Positions 8,078 through 15,558 of a stretch of 64,000 bases of DNA are shown here, one piece after another. Within the stretch, counting starts at the first letter, position 1, and each line of letters starts with the position of its first letter. The notes below the pieces were generated by a model. That model ran no database searches. It saw only the letters and a program-made list of their open reading frames with translations, and had not been told where the DNA came from. The position numbers were made by a program, and so were the translations under genes. This DNA is from Oscillospiraceae bacterium (GTDB lineage: Bacteria; Bacillota; Clostridia; Oscillospirales; CAG-272): assembly GCA_015063845.1 (NCBI GenBank), contig SVTJ01000008.1, positions 1 to 64,000 of the forward strand. The letters run 5' to 3'.

Positions 8078-10183
8078 ATGTATTGTATTAAATGCGGAGC
8101 ACAGTTGCACGACGGTGCGAAGTTTTGCGCTAACTGCGGAGCGGTTATCGGAAGAACGGGCGCTTCGGCAACACCCGTTATAAAAGAAGAGCCCAAGGTG
8201 GAGACACCCAAGGTAGAGATACCCAAGGTGGAGACACCCAAGGTAGAGACACCCAAGGTAGAGATACCCAAGGTAGAGACACCCAAGGTAGAGACACCCA
8301 AGGTGGAGACACCCAAGGTAGAGACACCCGTGGTGGAGACACCCGTGGTAGAGACACCCAAGGTGGAAACACCCGTAGCAGAGCCTCAAAAGGCAGAGGA
8401 GCCCGTTGTTGTTGAGAAAGCGCAGCCTGAGGAACAGCCTGTTACCGAGAAGCAAATAGCTTCGGCGGCATATCAGGAATTTCACGATGCTGAGCAGGGT
8501 GACGATGAAGCTCCCAAAAAGCAAAAGAAAGGCAAGAAGAAGGCAGGAAAGGTCATAGCTGTTATCGCTATAATCCTCGCAGCTGTCATATTGCTTGGCG
8601 CGCTTGCGGGCGGAGCTTACTATTTTGTGTTCAGACGCATGGGTCTTAATGACGTTGCGGCTACTTACGCTTACGTTGACAGCAATGACAAGGGATATCT
8701 TTGCTATGCTAACGGTAAGGTCATCGAGCTTGGAAAGAACATTTCCTCTGCGTGCCTCACTCCCGACAAAAAGAAGGTAGTTGTCGTTGGAACTGACGGT
8801 CTTGTTTACTGGACTGATACAAAGCTTTCCGAGAAGAACAAGATAACAGACCTCAAGATCGCTAAGGACGAAGAGTGCTGGGTGGATATAGATCATCTTA
8901 CAAACGACTTTATTATTATTGAGGTCGAGGATGATAGAACGTCTCTTGTCGAGAAGTGCACCTATTACAGATACGCGTTTGAAGACGATAAGCTTGTGGA
9001 GCTTTTTACCGATACGTCCAATCTCAAATCTCCCGAGCTTGACGTGGAGACGCCGTATGAATTCGGATATTCCGAGTACGTGAACGAGGTCGCGTTCGTA
9101 AAGGCTGAGCACGGAGAGATACGTGTTCTCACGCCCGATAGCAATAAGTTTGAAAAAATTGCCACTTATAACAACAACGCTGAGATCTTCTTCTGCGGAG
9201 TTTCGAACGACGGTAGCACGGTTTCTTGGATGGAGTTCACCAAGGACGGATACAGCGTTATGGTCTATACCGACGGAGACGATGAAAAGGTAGCGTACGG
9301 TACGTACGAGAACGGCTTGTCATCGGTTGATTATTATGTAATGTACAGCTCGCCTAAGAGTGATATATGCCTGCTTCTCGGCGGAGAAGAGATCATGATC
9401 ATCAAAGACGGCGAGACAGAGAGCGTAAAGTTCAACGGCACAGTAGCTCCGTATCTTTTGTTCACGACGAATGGAAAGGAATTTGAGGAGGACGCAAAGG
9501 CAGCAACGGCATTCGGATGCTATATTGGCGTTCTTGCAAGTGACGAAAGCTCATTCGAGGTCTATCTTGTAGACTTTGAAAATGCCGATAAGGAGCGTCT
9601 TATAGGCGGAGTCAGCCTTTGGGTAGCGGCAGAGGATAAGCTTGTTTACCTTGACACCGCTCAGACTTTGTATATCGCCGACGTTGATCTTAAGGAGCAG
9701 GAGCTTTCCGAGAAGACCAAGATAGCTAATGAGGTATGGGACGTCGCGCTGTCGACCTCTAACGTGGATTATATCTACTTTATGAAGAATTACAACGAGA
9801 TAGATTTCACGGGCGACCTTTACGTATACGACGTTAAGAAGGACGAGGACGATAAGATAAAGAGCAACGTTTATGCCGAGGATTTTGAGGTCAGCGAGGA
9901 CGGCAGATACGCTTATTACTTTACGTCGGTCAAGAAGGAAGAGGGGTCTTACGTTGAGTACGGTGACTTCAACGTTTACGACGCAAAGCGCGGTGAAACG
10001 CAGGAGATAGACGAAAAAGTTATCGTGTATTCCGCTTGGAGTATGCTTACGGGATATGAATATGATCCCAAGTGCATATGGTATGAGCAGTATTCCTCGA
10101 TTGCGGGAGACAGCTATAAGTACAACGTATGCTTCTATAACGGAAGAGAAACGGTCGAGATAATCGACGGAATGACCAACTGA
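8078..10183 (+). CDS. Zinc-ribbon, repeat-linker, single-TM protein with large extracellular domain
   Basis: 701 residues. Residues 1-25 form a zinc ribbon with Cys3, Cys6, Cys17 and Cys20 (MYCIKCGAQL, FCANCGAVIG). Residues 38-103 are a tandem five-residue repeat of the type PKVET. A Lys-rich stretch (148-158) precedes one transmembrane helix (about 158-184). The 515 remaining residues outside the cell show regularly spaced beta-strand segments (GYLCYANGKVIELG, GLVYWTDTKL, RYAYYFTS), which suggests a beta-propeller, a fold call that is inference. This layout (cytoplasmic zinc ribbon, TM, exported sensor-like domain) is frequent in Clostridia but uncharacterised. AAAGGAGAAGCTT precedes ATG 8078. 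A terminator closes it, so it may be cotranscribed with rhaD, 41 bases upstream. Confidence 0.75.
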   Translation: MYCIKCGAQLHDGAKFCANCGAVIGRTGASATPVIKEEPKVETPKVEIPKVETPKVETPKVEIPKVETPKVETPKVETPKVETPVVETPVVETPKVETPVAEPQKAEEPVVVEKAQPEEQPVTEKQIASAAYQEFHDAEQGDDEAPKKQKKGKKKAGKVIAVIAIILAAVILLGALAGGAYYFVFRRMGLNDVAATYAYVDSNDKGYLCYANGKVIELGKNISSACLTPDKKKVVVVGTDGLVYWTDTKLSEKNKITDLKIAKDEECWVDIDHLTNDFIIIEVEDDRTSLVEKCTYYRYAFEDDKLVELFTDTSNLKSPELDVETPYEFGYSEYVNEVAFVKAEHGEIRVLTPDSNKFEKIATYNNNAEIFFCGVSNDGSTVSWMEFTKDGYSVMVYTDGDDEKVAYGTYENGLSSVDYYVMYSSPKSDICLLLGGEEIMIIKDGETESVKFNGTVAPYLLFTTNGKEFEEDAKAATAFGCYIGVLASDESSFEVYLVDFENADKERLIGGVSLWVAAEDKLVYLDTAQTLYIADVDLKEQELSEKTKIANEVWDVALSTSNVDYIYFMKNYNEIDFTGDLYVYDVKKDEDDKIKSNVYAEDFEVSEDGRYAYYFTSVKKEEGSYVEYGDFNVYDAKRGETQEIDEKVIVYSAWSMLTGYEYDPKCIWYEQYSSIAGDSYKYNVCFYNGRETVEIIDGMTN
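8190..8382 (+). repeat. 15-bp tandem repeat coding for PKVET units
   Basis: About 13 copies of a 15-base unit (CCCAAGGT[A/G]GAGACA) with only a few substitutions (GAGATA giving Ile, CCCGTGGT giving Val). Copies are near-identical at the DNA level, so copy number is likely to vary by slippage without breaking the frame. Encodes an extended Pro-rich linker. Confidence 0.9.
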
Positions 10184-10194
10184 TAAGCATTTTA

Positions 10195-10228
10195 ATGAGG
10201 GGACAATATTGTCCCCTCATATTTTTTT
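10195..10228 (+). terminator. Rho-independent terminator
   Basis: The palindrome ATGAGGGGACAAT (10195-10207)/ATTGTCCCCTCAT (10208-10220) is followed by ATTTTTTT. Confidence 0.88.
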
Positions 10229-10255
10229 AAAAAATTTTAAAAAAATTTAGTTTTG

Positions 10256-10285
10256 TTGAAAAATCAACATATTTTGTGATATAAT
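10256..10285 (+). promoter_or_regulatory. Sigma-A promoter for D-lactate dehydrogenase and ferritin genes
   Basis: TTGAAA (10256-10261), 18 bp, TATAAT (10280-10285). A second TATAAT follows ten bases later (10291-10296). Confidence 0.7.
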
Positions 10286-10324
10286 AATGTTATAATAGTG
10301 TCATAAGGAGGAAATAAAACCCAG

Positions 10325-11359
10325 ATGAAGATTGCTTTTTTTGACACCAAGCCCTACGATAAGCCCTCGTTTGAAAAGTTCGGGGCGGAGAAGGGTATCA
10401 AGTTTAAATATTATGAAACCAAACTTAATGAAGATACGGTAGATCTCGCCAACGGCTACGACGGCGTGTGCGTGTTTGTAAACGACACGGTAAATGCCAA
10501 GGTCATAGACAGGCTTTGCGAGATGGGAGTTAAGGTGATAGCGCTCAGATGCGCCGGCTTTAACAACGTGGATATGAAGCACGCTTACGGACGCATACAC
10601 GTTCTTCGTGTTCCCGCATATTCGCCTTATGCCGTTGCGGAGCACGCAATGGCGATGCTGCTGACGTCCATTCGCCGTATACACAAGGCTTATATACGAA
10701 CGCGTGACTTTAATTTCAGCCTTGCGGGAATGACGGGCTTTGACCTTTATGGTAAGACGGTCGGTGTCATAGGTACGGGACGCATAGGAAGAGTGTTTAT
10801 AGATATCTGCCGTGGCTTTGGAATGAAGGTGCTGGCATACGATAAATACCCCGCAGAGGGGCTTGACAACGGTGATACGGTAAGATACGTAACGCTTGAC
10901 GAGCTGTTTGAAAACAGCGATATAATCTCCTTGCACTGCCCGCTTACTGAGGACACTTACCATATCATAGGCGAGGACACGCTCGCAAAATGTAAAAAGG
11001 GAGTAGTGATAATAAACACCTCAAGAGGAGCTCTCGTTGATGCGGAAACGCTTCTCGCAGGCATAAAGTCGCGCAAGGTAGGAGCTGCTTGTCTTGACGT
11101 TTACGAGGAGGAATCGGATTTCTTCTTTGAGGACTTCTCGGGTCATATTATCGAGGACGATATCCTCGCAAGGCTCATATCCATGCCTAACGTTATAGTG
11201 ACCTCGCATCAGGCGTTTCTTACGGAGGAGGCTCTCTACAATATAGCGGAGACGACGGTCAATAATTTAGTCGGATTTTTTGAAAACAGCCAGTGTCCCA
11301 ACGAGCTTTGCTACCGTTCGGGCACGGCGGAGGATTGCAAAAGCGGAAAATGCTTTTAA
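10325..11359 (+). CDS. ldhA: D-lactate dehydrogenase (2-hydroxyacid dehydrogenase)
   Basis: 344 residues. Reduces pyruvate to D-lactate with NADH in the cytoplasm, a fermentative step that reoxidises NADH. The NAD-binding loop GTGRIG is at 150-155 with the acidic residue AYDKYP after the second strand; catalytic Arg234 (NTSRGALVD), Glu near 262 (LDVYEEES) and His295 (TSHQAFLTEEAL) are present. The FAGF-type block is RCAGFNNVD (75-83). The DVYEEE and SHQAFLT sequences separate LdhA-type enzymes from glycerate or phosphoglycerate dehydrogenases. AAGGAGGAAA lies upstream of ATG 10325 with a slightly long spacing. The C-terminus ends in a Cys-containing tail (CKSGKCF). It is followed closely by ferritin and rubredoxin genes. 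Confidence 0.88.
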   Translation: MKIAFFDTKPYDKPSFEKFGAEKGIKFKYYETKLNEDTVDLANGYDGVCVFVNDTVNAKVIDRLCEMGVKVIALRCAGFNNVDMKHAYGRIHVLRVPAYSPYAVAEHAMAMLLTSIRRIHKAYIRTRDFNFSLAGMTGFDLYGKTVGVIGTGRIGRVFIDICRGFGMKVLAYDKYPAEGLDNGDTVRYVTLDELFENSDIISLHCPLTEDTYHIIGEDTLAKCKKGVVIINTSRGALVDAETLLAGIKSRKVGAACLDVYEEESDFFFEDFSGHIIEDDILARLISMPNVIVTSHQAFLTEEALYNIAETTVNNLVGFFENSQCPNELCYRSGTAEDCKSGKCF

Positions 11360-11386
11360 ATAAATTAAAATAAAAAGGAGAAAAAT

Positions 11387-11899
11387 ATGTTAAACGAAAA
11401 GGTACACAAGCTACTCAATCAACAGATCAATAAGGAGTTTTATTCGGCATATCTCTACCTTGATTTCTCAAACTACTTTAAGGCTCAGGGACTTGACGGA
11501 TTTGCAAATTGGTATATGGTTCAGGCGCAGGAGGAGAGAGATCACGCGATGCTGTTCTATACCTACCTTCAGAACGAAAATATGCCTGTAACGCTTGAGG
11601 CTATCGCAAAGCCTGATAAGACATTTGAGAGCCATATGGAAGTACTTAAGGCAGGACTTGAGCATGAGGAATACGTAACGTCGCTTATCAATGATATTTA
11701 CGGAGCGGCATATGATGTGAGAGACTTTCGCACCATGCAGTTCCTTGATTGGTTTGTAAAGGAGCAGGGTGAGGAAGAGACCAATGCCAACGATATGATA
11801 TCCAAGATGGAGCTTTTCGGCTCGGATCCCAAGAGCCTTTATATGCTTAATCAGGAGCTTGCCGCAAGAGTTTACACGGCACCCTCTTTGGTACTTTAA
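11387..11899 (+). CDS. ftn: Non-heme ferritin
   Basis: 170 residues, standard length for bacterial ferritin, which stores iron as a ferric core in a 24-subunit shell. Ferroxidase ligands fall at the expected numbers: Glu17, Glu50 and His53 (AQEERDHAM), Glu94 and the Gln/Glu pair near 127-131 (VKEQGEEE). No haem-ligand Met typical of bacterioferritin is placed as expected, hence ferritin rather than bacterioferritin. AAAAAGGAGAAAAAT precedes ATG 11387. It lies between D-lactate dehydrogenase and rubredoxin, consistent with iron and oxygen handling in an anaerobe. Confidence 0.93.
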   Translation: MLNEKVHKLLNQQINKEFYSAYLYLDFSNYFKAQGLDGFANWYMVQAQEERDHAMLFYTYLQNENMPVTLEAIAKPDKTFESHMEVLKAGLEHEEYVTSLINDIYGAAYDVRDFRTMQFLDWFVKEQGEEETNANDMISKMELFGSDPKSLYMLNQELAARVYTAPSLVL

Positions 11900-11933
11900 T
11901 TAAAAAAATTATAAATAAACGGAGGAAATAAAA

Positions 11934-12095
11934 ATGAAAAAATATGTATGTGAAGTTTGCGGATGGGAATATGATGAGGCTGTCGGTGACCCCGATAACG
12001 GCATAGCGCCCGGTACAAAGTTCGAGGACCTCGGAGACGATTTCGTCTGCCCTCTCTGCGGAGTGGGTAAGGATAATTTCTCTGAGCAGGAATAA
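11934..12095 (+). CDS. rub: Rubredoxin
   Basis: 53 residues. Small iron protein carrying one electron, typically to rubrerythrin or superoxide reductase in peroxide and superoxide detoxification. The four iron ligands are Cys6 and Cys9 ([11 protein letters not shown]) and Cys39 and Cys42 ([10 protein letters not shown]); the aromatic core (Tyr4, Trp11, Tyr13, Phe37, Phe49) and the [11 protein letters not shown] segment are canonical. GGAGG lies 9 bases before ATG 11934. Likely in one transcript with ferritin, 34 bases upstream; a rubrerythrin gene sits 2 kb downstream. Confidence 0.96.
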   Translation: MKKYVCEVCGWEYDEAVGDPDNGIAPGTKFEDLGDDFVCPLCGVGKDNFSEQE

Positions 12096-12101
12096 ACAAA
12101 A

Positions 12102-12138
12102 AAACAGCTCCCACGGTAGTTCTGTGGGAGCTGTTTGG
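12102..12138 (+). terminator. Stem-loop between rubredoxin and ZIP genes, weak terminator or attenuator
   Basis: AACAGCTCCCAC pairs with GTGGGAGCTGTT around a 9-base loop. Only TTT follows on the plus strand, so full termination is doubtful; the A-run before it would give a T-run on the minus strand. Confidence 0.55.
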
Positions 12139-12150
12139 TAAGGAGCTATT

Positions 12151-12903
12151 ATGCAACTTGTATTACTTACGGCGCTCGGCGTGGGCGGAGCGACGGTCAT
12201 AGGCGCCATTATTGGCTTTATCTTCAAAAAGATATCTCACACGTTTTCGGATATAGTTTTGTCATTTGCCGCGGGAGTAATGCTTTCGGCGGCTGTGCTC
12301 GGACTTATATTGCCATCCGTTGAATACGGCGGAAAATACGGCTTGATAATAACCGTTGCAGGGGTTTTTGCGGGCGCGCTTTGCTTGAATCTCATAGATA
12401 GGCTGGTGCCTCATCTGCACAAAATGGTTGGTGGCGATATAGAGCCGCACCATAATGCGGACCTTGGAAAGGTACTGCTGTTCGTAATGGCAATAGCAAT
12501 ACACAATCTTCCCGAGGGAATAGCGGCAGGCGTTGGATTTGGATCGGGTGATACCTCGCAGGCTCTCTTGATAGCGGGCGGTATCGCGCTTCAGAACATA
12601 CCCGAGGGTATGGTTATAATCGGGCCTATGCTTGCGGCAGGTGTAAAACCCTCGAAGACTTTTATTATCGCGATGCTTACGGGTGTCGTTGAGGTGGTTG
12701 GTACGCTTATCGGATATTTTGCGGTCAGCATTGCGTCGGCGATACTTCCTTTCGCGCTTGCTTTCGCGGGCGGCACGATGCTTTACGTCGTCAGTGACGA
12801 AATGATACCAGAGACCCACGCTCACGGTCACGAGAGGGGAGCTACATACGCGCTTCTTGTCGGCTTCTGTGTGATGCTTATATCCGACGTGCTTCTGGGA
12901 TAA
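12151..12903 (+). CDS. ZIP family metal transporter
   Basis: 250 residues, eight hydrophobic segments. Imports divalent metal (Zn2+, possibly Fe2+ or Mn2+) into the cytoplasm. The two metal-site motifs are HNLPEGIAAGVGFGSG on TM4 (His118, Glu122) and QNIPEGMVI on TM5 (Asn149, Glu152), the ZupT/GufA-like pattern. A short His-containing loop (PHLHKMVGG, EPHHN) between TM3 and TM4 fits metal binding. The C-terminal HAHGHE adds further possible ligands. GGTAAGGAG precedes ATG 12151. It sits among iron-protein genes. Confidence 0.9.
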   Translation: MQLVLLTALGVGGATVIGAIIGFIFKKISHTFSDIVLSFAAGVMLSAAVLGLILPSVEYGGKYGLIITVAGVFAGALCLNLIDRLVPHLHKMVGGDIEPHHNADLGKVLLFVMAIAIHNLPEGIAAGVGFGSGDTSQALLIAGGIALQNIPEGMVIIGPMLAAGVKPSKTFIIAMLTGVVEVVGTLIGYFAVSIASAILPFALAFAGGTMLYVVSDEMIPETHAHGHERGATYALLVGFCVMLISDVLLG

Positions 12904-12988
12904 ACAAAATCGTTCTATAATTTTACAGCTTTTCGCCCAAAATATGACAAAAGTAGCGAAAAATATCGATATTGGCGAAATAATCATA

Positions 12989-13017
12989 TTGAAATATCTG
13001 CCTTGTTGTGGTATACT
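12989..13017 (+). promoter_or_regulatory. Sigma-A promoter for the SDR gene
   Basis: TTGAAA (12989-12994), 17 bp, TATACT (13012-13017). Confidence 0.7.
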
Positions 13018-13052
13018 ATGTTTGATAAAAAATTAACAAGGAGATATTAAAA

Positions 13053-13880
13053 ATGGCAAACGTATGTGTTATTACAGGCGGCGGAAGCGGAATTGGACTT
13101 GAGGCCGCAAAATTTATGCCCAAGGACAAGATCATAGTTCTTGCGGGAAGAACTCTTTCTAAGCTTGAGGGAGCGGTGGCAGAGCTTAAGGAGCTTGGCT
13201 TTGAGGCTTATGCAAAGACCTGCGACACCTCATCCAGAGAGAGCGTAAAGGAGCTTGTAAAATTCGCAGGAGAGCTCGGCGAGATAAAGAACGTTATCAA
13301 CTCCGCAGGACTTTCGCCCGCAATGGCAAAGCCTGAGACGATAGTAAGGGTAAACGCGCTCGGAACGGTATATATCAACGAGGAGTTTTCCAAGGTGATG
13401 AACGCAGGCAGCGTTATCGTAGACGTTTCCTCAAACTCCGCGTATATTCTTCCTTCGTTCATTATAAATAAGAAGATATACGCACTTGCGGATACTGACG
13501 AGGAAAAGTTCGTGCAGAAGATAATAAAGAAGAGCAACATGGCAAAGGGTGACTACCAGAGATCGGGATTTGCATACTCTCTTTCCAAGAATTTTGTCGT
13601 TTGGTACGCAAAGAAGTGCGCGTTTGAGTACGGCAAAAAGGGTATTCGCGTAGTATCGCTCAGCCCCGGACTTATTGCTACCGATATGGGTAATCTTGAG
13701 GCAAAGGACGGCGGAATGCTTATTCCTTTCTCGGCAGAGGAGAGAATGGGAAGACCTGAGGAGCTGGGATATGCTCTGGCGACCGTTGCCGATGAAAGAA
13801 ACGGATATCTTGCGGGTGTTGACGTTCTCTGCGACGGCGGAAGCACAAGCGGTATGAAGGAATTTAAAAAGAGAAAGTAA
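13053..13880 (+). CDS. Short-chain dehydrogenase/reductase (SDR)
   Basis: 275 residues, classical SDR. NAD(P)-binding TGGGSGIG (8-15), NSAG (83-86), catalytic Ser near 127 (VDVSSNSAY), Tyr175 and Lys179 (YSLSK), and the SPGLIATDMG loop after strand 6 are all present. An insertion of about 30 residues between the serine and the YxxxK (FIINKKIYALADTDEEKFV and onward) is longer than in most SDRs and probably shapes the substrate pocket. Similar proteins are labelled 3-oxoacyl reductase or hydroxysteroid dehydrogenase; the substrate cannot be told. ACAAGGAG precedes ATG 13053. A small HTH gene begins two bases after its stop. Confidence 0.85.
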   Translation: MANVCVITGGGSGIGLEAAKFMPKDKIIVLAGRTLSKLEGAVAELKELGFEAYAKTCDTSSRESVKELVKFAGELGEIKNVINSAGLSPAMAKPETIVRVNALGTVYINEEFSKVMNAGSVIVDVSSNSAYILPSFIINKKIYALADTDEEKFVQKIIKKSNMAKGDYQRSGFAYSLSKNFVVWYAKKCAFEYGKKGIRVVSLSPGLIATDMGNLEAKDGGMLIPFSAEERMGRPEELGYALATVADERNGYLAGVDVLCDGGSTSGMKEFKKRK

Positions 13881-13882
13881 GC

Positions 13883-14086
13883 ATGTTAAAACTAACGCTA
13901 AAAGAATACCTGGACGGTAAGGGCGTAACGCGCTATGAGCTGTCAAAAAGAACGGGTATTAAATTTCAAATAATTGATAATTACTATAAAAACAAGGTTG
14001 TAAGATACGACAGCTACGTTCTTGGAAAAATATGCGACGCGCTTGATTGTGAAATATCCGATATTTTAACGTATACAAAACATTAA
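13883..14086 (+). CDS. Small Cro/CI-type HTH regulator
   Basis: 67 residues, all helical, a single Cro/CI helix-turn-helix: TRYELSKRTGIKFQIIDNYY as recognition helices and LGKICDALDCEISDIL as the conserved fourth and fifth helices. It is a stand-alone DNA-binding domain without ligand domain. It starts two bases after the SDR stop with a weak AGAAAG site, so it is probably cotranslated with the SDR and may regulate it or the adjacent rubrerythrin. The target is inference. Confidence 0.8.
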   Translation: MLKLTLKEYLDGKGVTRYELSKRTGIKFQIIDNYYKNKVVRYDSYVLGKICDALDCEISDILTYTKH

Positions 14087-14093
14087 AAGCTTG

Positions 14094-14122
14094 TTGACAA
14101 GCGCCTGCAATGATGCTATAAT
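14094..14122 (+). promoter_or_regulatory. Consensus sigma-A promoter for rubrerythrin
   Basis: TTGACA (14094-14099), 17 bp, TATAAT (14117-14122), with a second TATAAT at 14122-14127. No convincing PerR box was found next to it. Confidence 0.85.
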
Positions 14123-14176
14123 ATAATCACCAAGAAAAAATTGGTCATTAATTATTGATTCTAAGGGAGAACTGTT

Positions 14177-14713
14177 ATGAGCAAGTACGCAGGAACAAAG
14201 ACAGAGAAAAACCTTGAGGCGGCTTTCGCAGGCGAGTCTCAGGCAAGAAACAAGTATACCTATTTTGCGTCTGTCGCAAAGAAAGAGGGATATGAGCAGA
14301 TATCCGCGCTTTTCCTTAAGACAGCTGAGAACGAGAAGGAGCACGCAAAGCTGTGGTTCAAGGAGCTCGAGGGCATCGGAGATACAGCCGCTAACCTTGA
14401 AGCAGCAGCTGACGGTGAGAACTACGAGTGGACCGATATGTACGAGCAGTTTGCAAAGGATGCTGAGGAAGAGGGCTTTACAGCTCTTGCTAAGAAGTTC
14501 CGTCTTGTAGCTGCTATCGAGAAGAGTCACGAGGAAAGATATCGCGCGCTTCTTAAGAACGTTGAGACCGCTGAGGTGTTCGAGAAGAGCGAGGTCAAGG
14601 TATGGGAGTGCCGTAACTGCGGACACATCGTCGTTGGCACAAAGGCTCCCGAGGTATGCCCCACGTGCGCACATCCTAAGAGCTATTTTGAGATACACGC
14701 TGAGAACTATTAA
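14177..14713 (+). CDS. rbr: Rubrerythrin
   Basis: 178 residues. Peroxidase that reduces hydrogen peroxide at a diiron site, using electrons passed through its own rubredoxin-like domain. Ferritin-like four-helix domain 1-140 with Glu20 ([11 protein letters not shown]), Glu53 and His56 ([10 protein letters not shown]), Glu in FAKDAEEEG and IEKSHEERY; rubredoxin-like domain with Cys145/Cys148 (WECRNCGH) and Cys161/Cys164 (CPTC). AAGGGAGAA precedes ATG 14177. Its own consensus promoter suggests strong expression; codon choice is more regular than in neighbours. The partner rubredoxin is at 11934. Confidence 0.96.
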   Translation: MSKYAGTKTEKNLEAAFAGESQARNKYTYFASVAKKEGYEQISALFLKTAENEKEHAKLWFKELEGIGDTAANLEAAADGENYEWTDMYEQFAKDAEEEGFTALAKKFRLVAAIEKSHEERYRALLKNVETAEVFEKSEVKVWECRNCGHIVVGTKAPEVCPTCAHPKSYFEIHAENY

Positions 14714-14724
14714 TATAGGACGCG

Positions 14725-14760
14725 TTGAGAGGAACTTTCTTTCAAGAAAGTTCCTCTCAA
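14725..14760 (+). repeat. Perfect inverted repeat after rubrerythrin
   Basis: A 16-bp perfect stem (TTGAGAGGAACTTTCT, 14725-14740) with a 4-base loop and its complement 14745-14760. The following CTCTCTTCAAAAAAATTT has no immediate T-run, so it may be an RNA-stabilising stem or a mobile palindromic repeat rather than the terminator itself. Confidence 0.75.
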
Positions 14761-14788
14761 ACTCTCTTCAAAAAAATTTAAACTAAAG

Positions 14789-14819
14789 GAACGGTTATTG
14801 TACGGACCGTTCTTTTTTT
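14789..14819 (+). terminator. Rho-independent terminator
   Basis: GAACGGT (14789-14795) pairs with ACCGTTC (14806-14812) and runs directly into TTTTTTT. Confidence 0.8.
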
Positions 14820-14921
14820 ACGTGTCGTTCCGAGTGAGACGTAAGCGCAGGCGAAGGAGCTTACGAAAAAGCGCATATATTTTCTCATACTGCGTAAAAT
14901 AATACAAAGTGGAGGTGGAGT

Positions 14922-15407
14922 ATGAGAGATATATCGTTCAGAGTGGCTACGGAGGCAGACGTCGGCAAGATAATGGAGTTTGTAAGGGAGCTCGCGCGCT
15001 TTCACAAAATGGAAGAGGGAATGACGGTCACAGAGGAGCTGCTCAGGCGCAAGCTGTTTGATGAGAACAGAGCCGAGGTCATATTCGCTCTTGACGGCGA
15101 GCGAGAGGTCGGATTTGCACTCTACTATTATAATTTTTCATCGGTGCTCGGCAGAGCGGGGCTTCACCTTGAGGACCTATACGTAATGGATGAATACCGA
15201 GGCGCGGGCTACGGAAAGGCTCTGCTCTCAAGACTTGCCGCTATTGCCGTTGAGCAGGGCTGCGCGCGTCTTGAATGGGTGTGCCTTGAAAGTAATACGC
15301 CGAGCGTACGCTTTTATCTCGGACTTGGCGCACAGAGAATGAGCGAATGGGCGCAGTTCCGTCTTGACGGTGACGCGCTCGAACGTCTTGCCGATATGAC
15401 GAGGTAA
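14922..15407 (+). CDS. GNAT family N-acetyltransferase
   Basis: 161 residues, single GNAT domain. The acetyl-CoA loop is EYRGAGYGKALLSRLA (about 94-109), preceded by LHLEDLYVMDEYRG (motif A strand), and followed by the WVCLESNTPSVRFYLGLGA block typical of diamine acetyltransferase-like (SSAT/RimI-like) members. Transfers acetyl to an amine; the substrate is unknown. TGGAGGTGG precedes ATG 14922. It stands alone between two terminators. Confidence 0.88.
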   Translation: MRDISFRVATEADVGKIMEFVRELARFHKMEEGMTVTEELLRRKLFDENRAEVIFALDGEREVGFALYYYNFSSVLGRAGLHLEDLYVMDEYRGAGYGKALLSRLAAIAVEQGCARLEWVCLESNTPSVRFYLGLGAQRMSEWAQFRLDGDALERLADMTR

Positions 15408-15414
15408 TATTTAT

Positions 15415-15452
15415 GGGGAAAGCTTTTTTACCGCTTTCCCCTTGGTTTTTTG
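15415..15452 (+). terminator. Rho-independent terminator
   Basis: GGGGAAAGC (15415-15423) pairs with GCTTTCCCC (15433-15441), followed by TTGGTTTTTTG. Confidence 0.8.
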
Positions 15453-15493
15453 AAAATATTTTTGTTGTTTGAGACAAAAAATTTTGAAAGCTG

Positions 15494-15522
15494 TTGAATA
15501 ATGCGGCTTGTTGTGGTATAAT
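15494..15522 (+). promoter_or_regulatory. Sigma-A promoter for metY-metA
   Basis: TTGAAT (15494-15499), 17 bp, TATAAT (15517-15522). Only about 30 bases of leader remain before ATG 15559, leaving no room for an S-box or T-box. Confidence 0.75.
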
Positions 15523-15558
15523 TACTTATATATTTTCTTTTCGAAAAGGAGAACTGAT

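Noticed and set aside
8190-8382. Possible CRISPR-like array
   Set aside because: Direct 15-bp tandem repeats without spacers, in frame inside a coding gene.
8033-9112. Minus-strand frame with LGCLYLGCL-type repeats
   Set aside because: It is the antisense reading of the PKVET tandem repeat, not an independent repeat protein.
12931-12980. Inverted repeat TTTCGCC/GGCGAAA before the SDR promoter
   Set aside because: Seven-base arms 36 bases apart with no further symmetry; could be an operator but is too weak to call.
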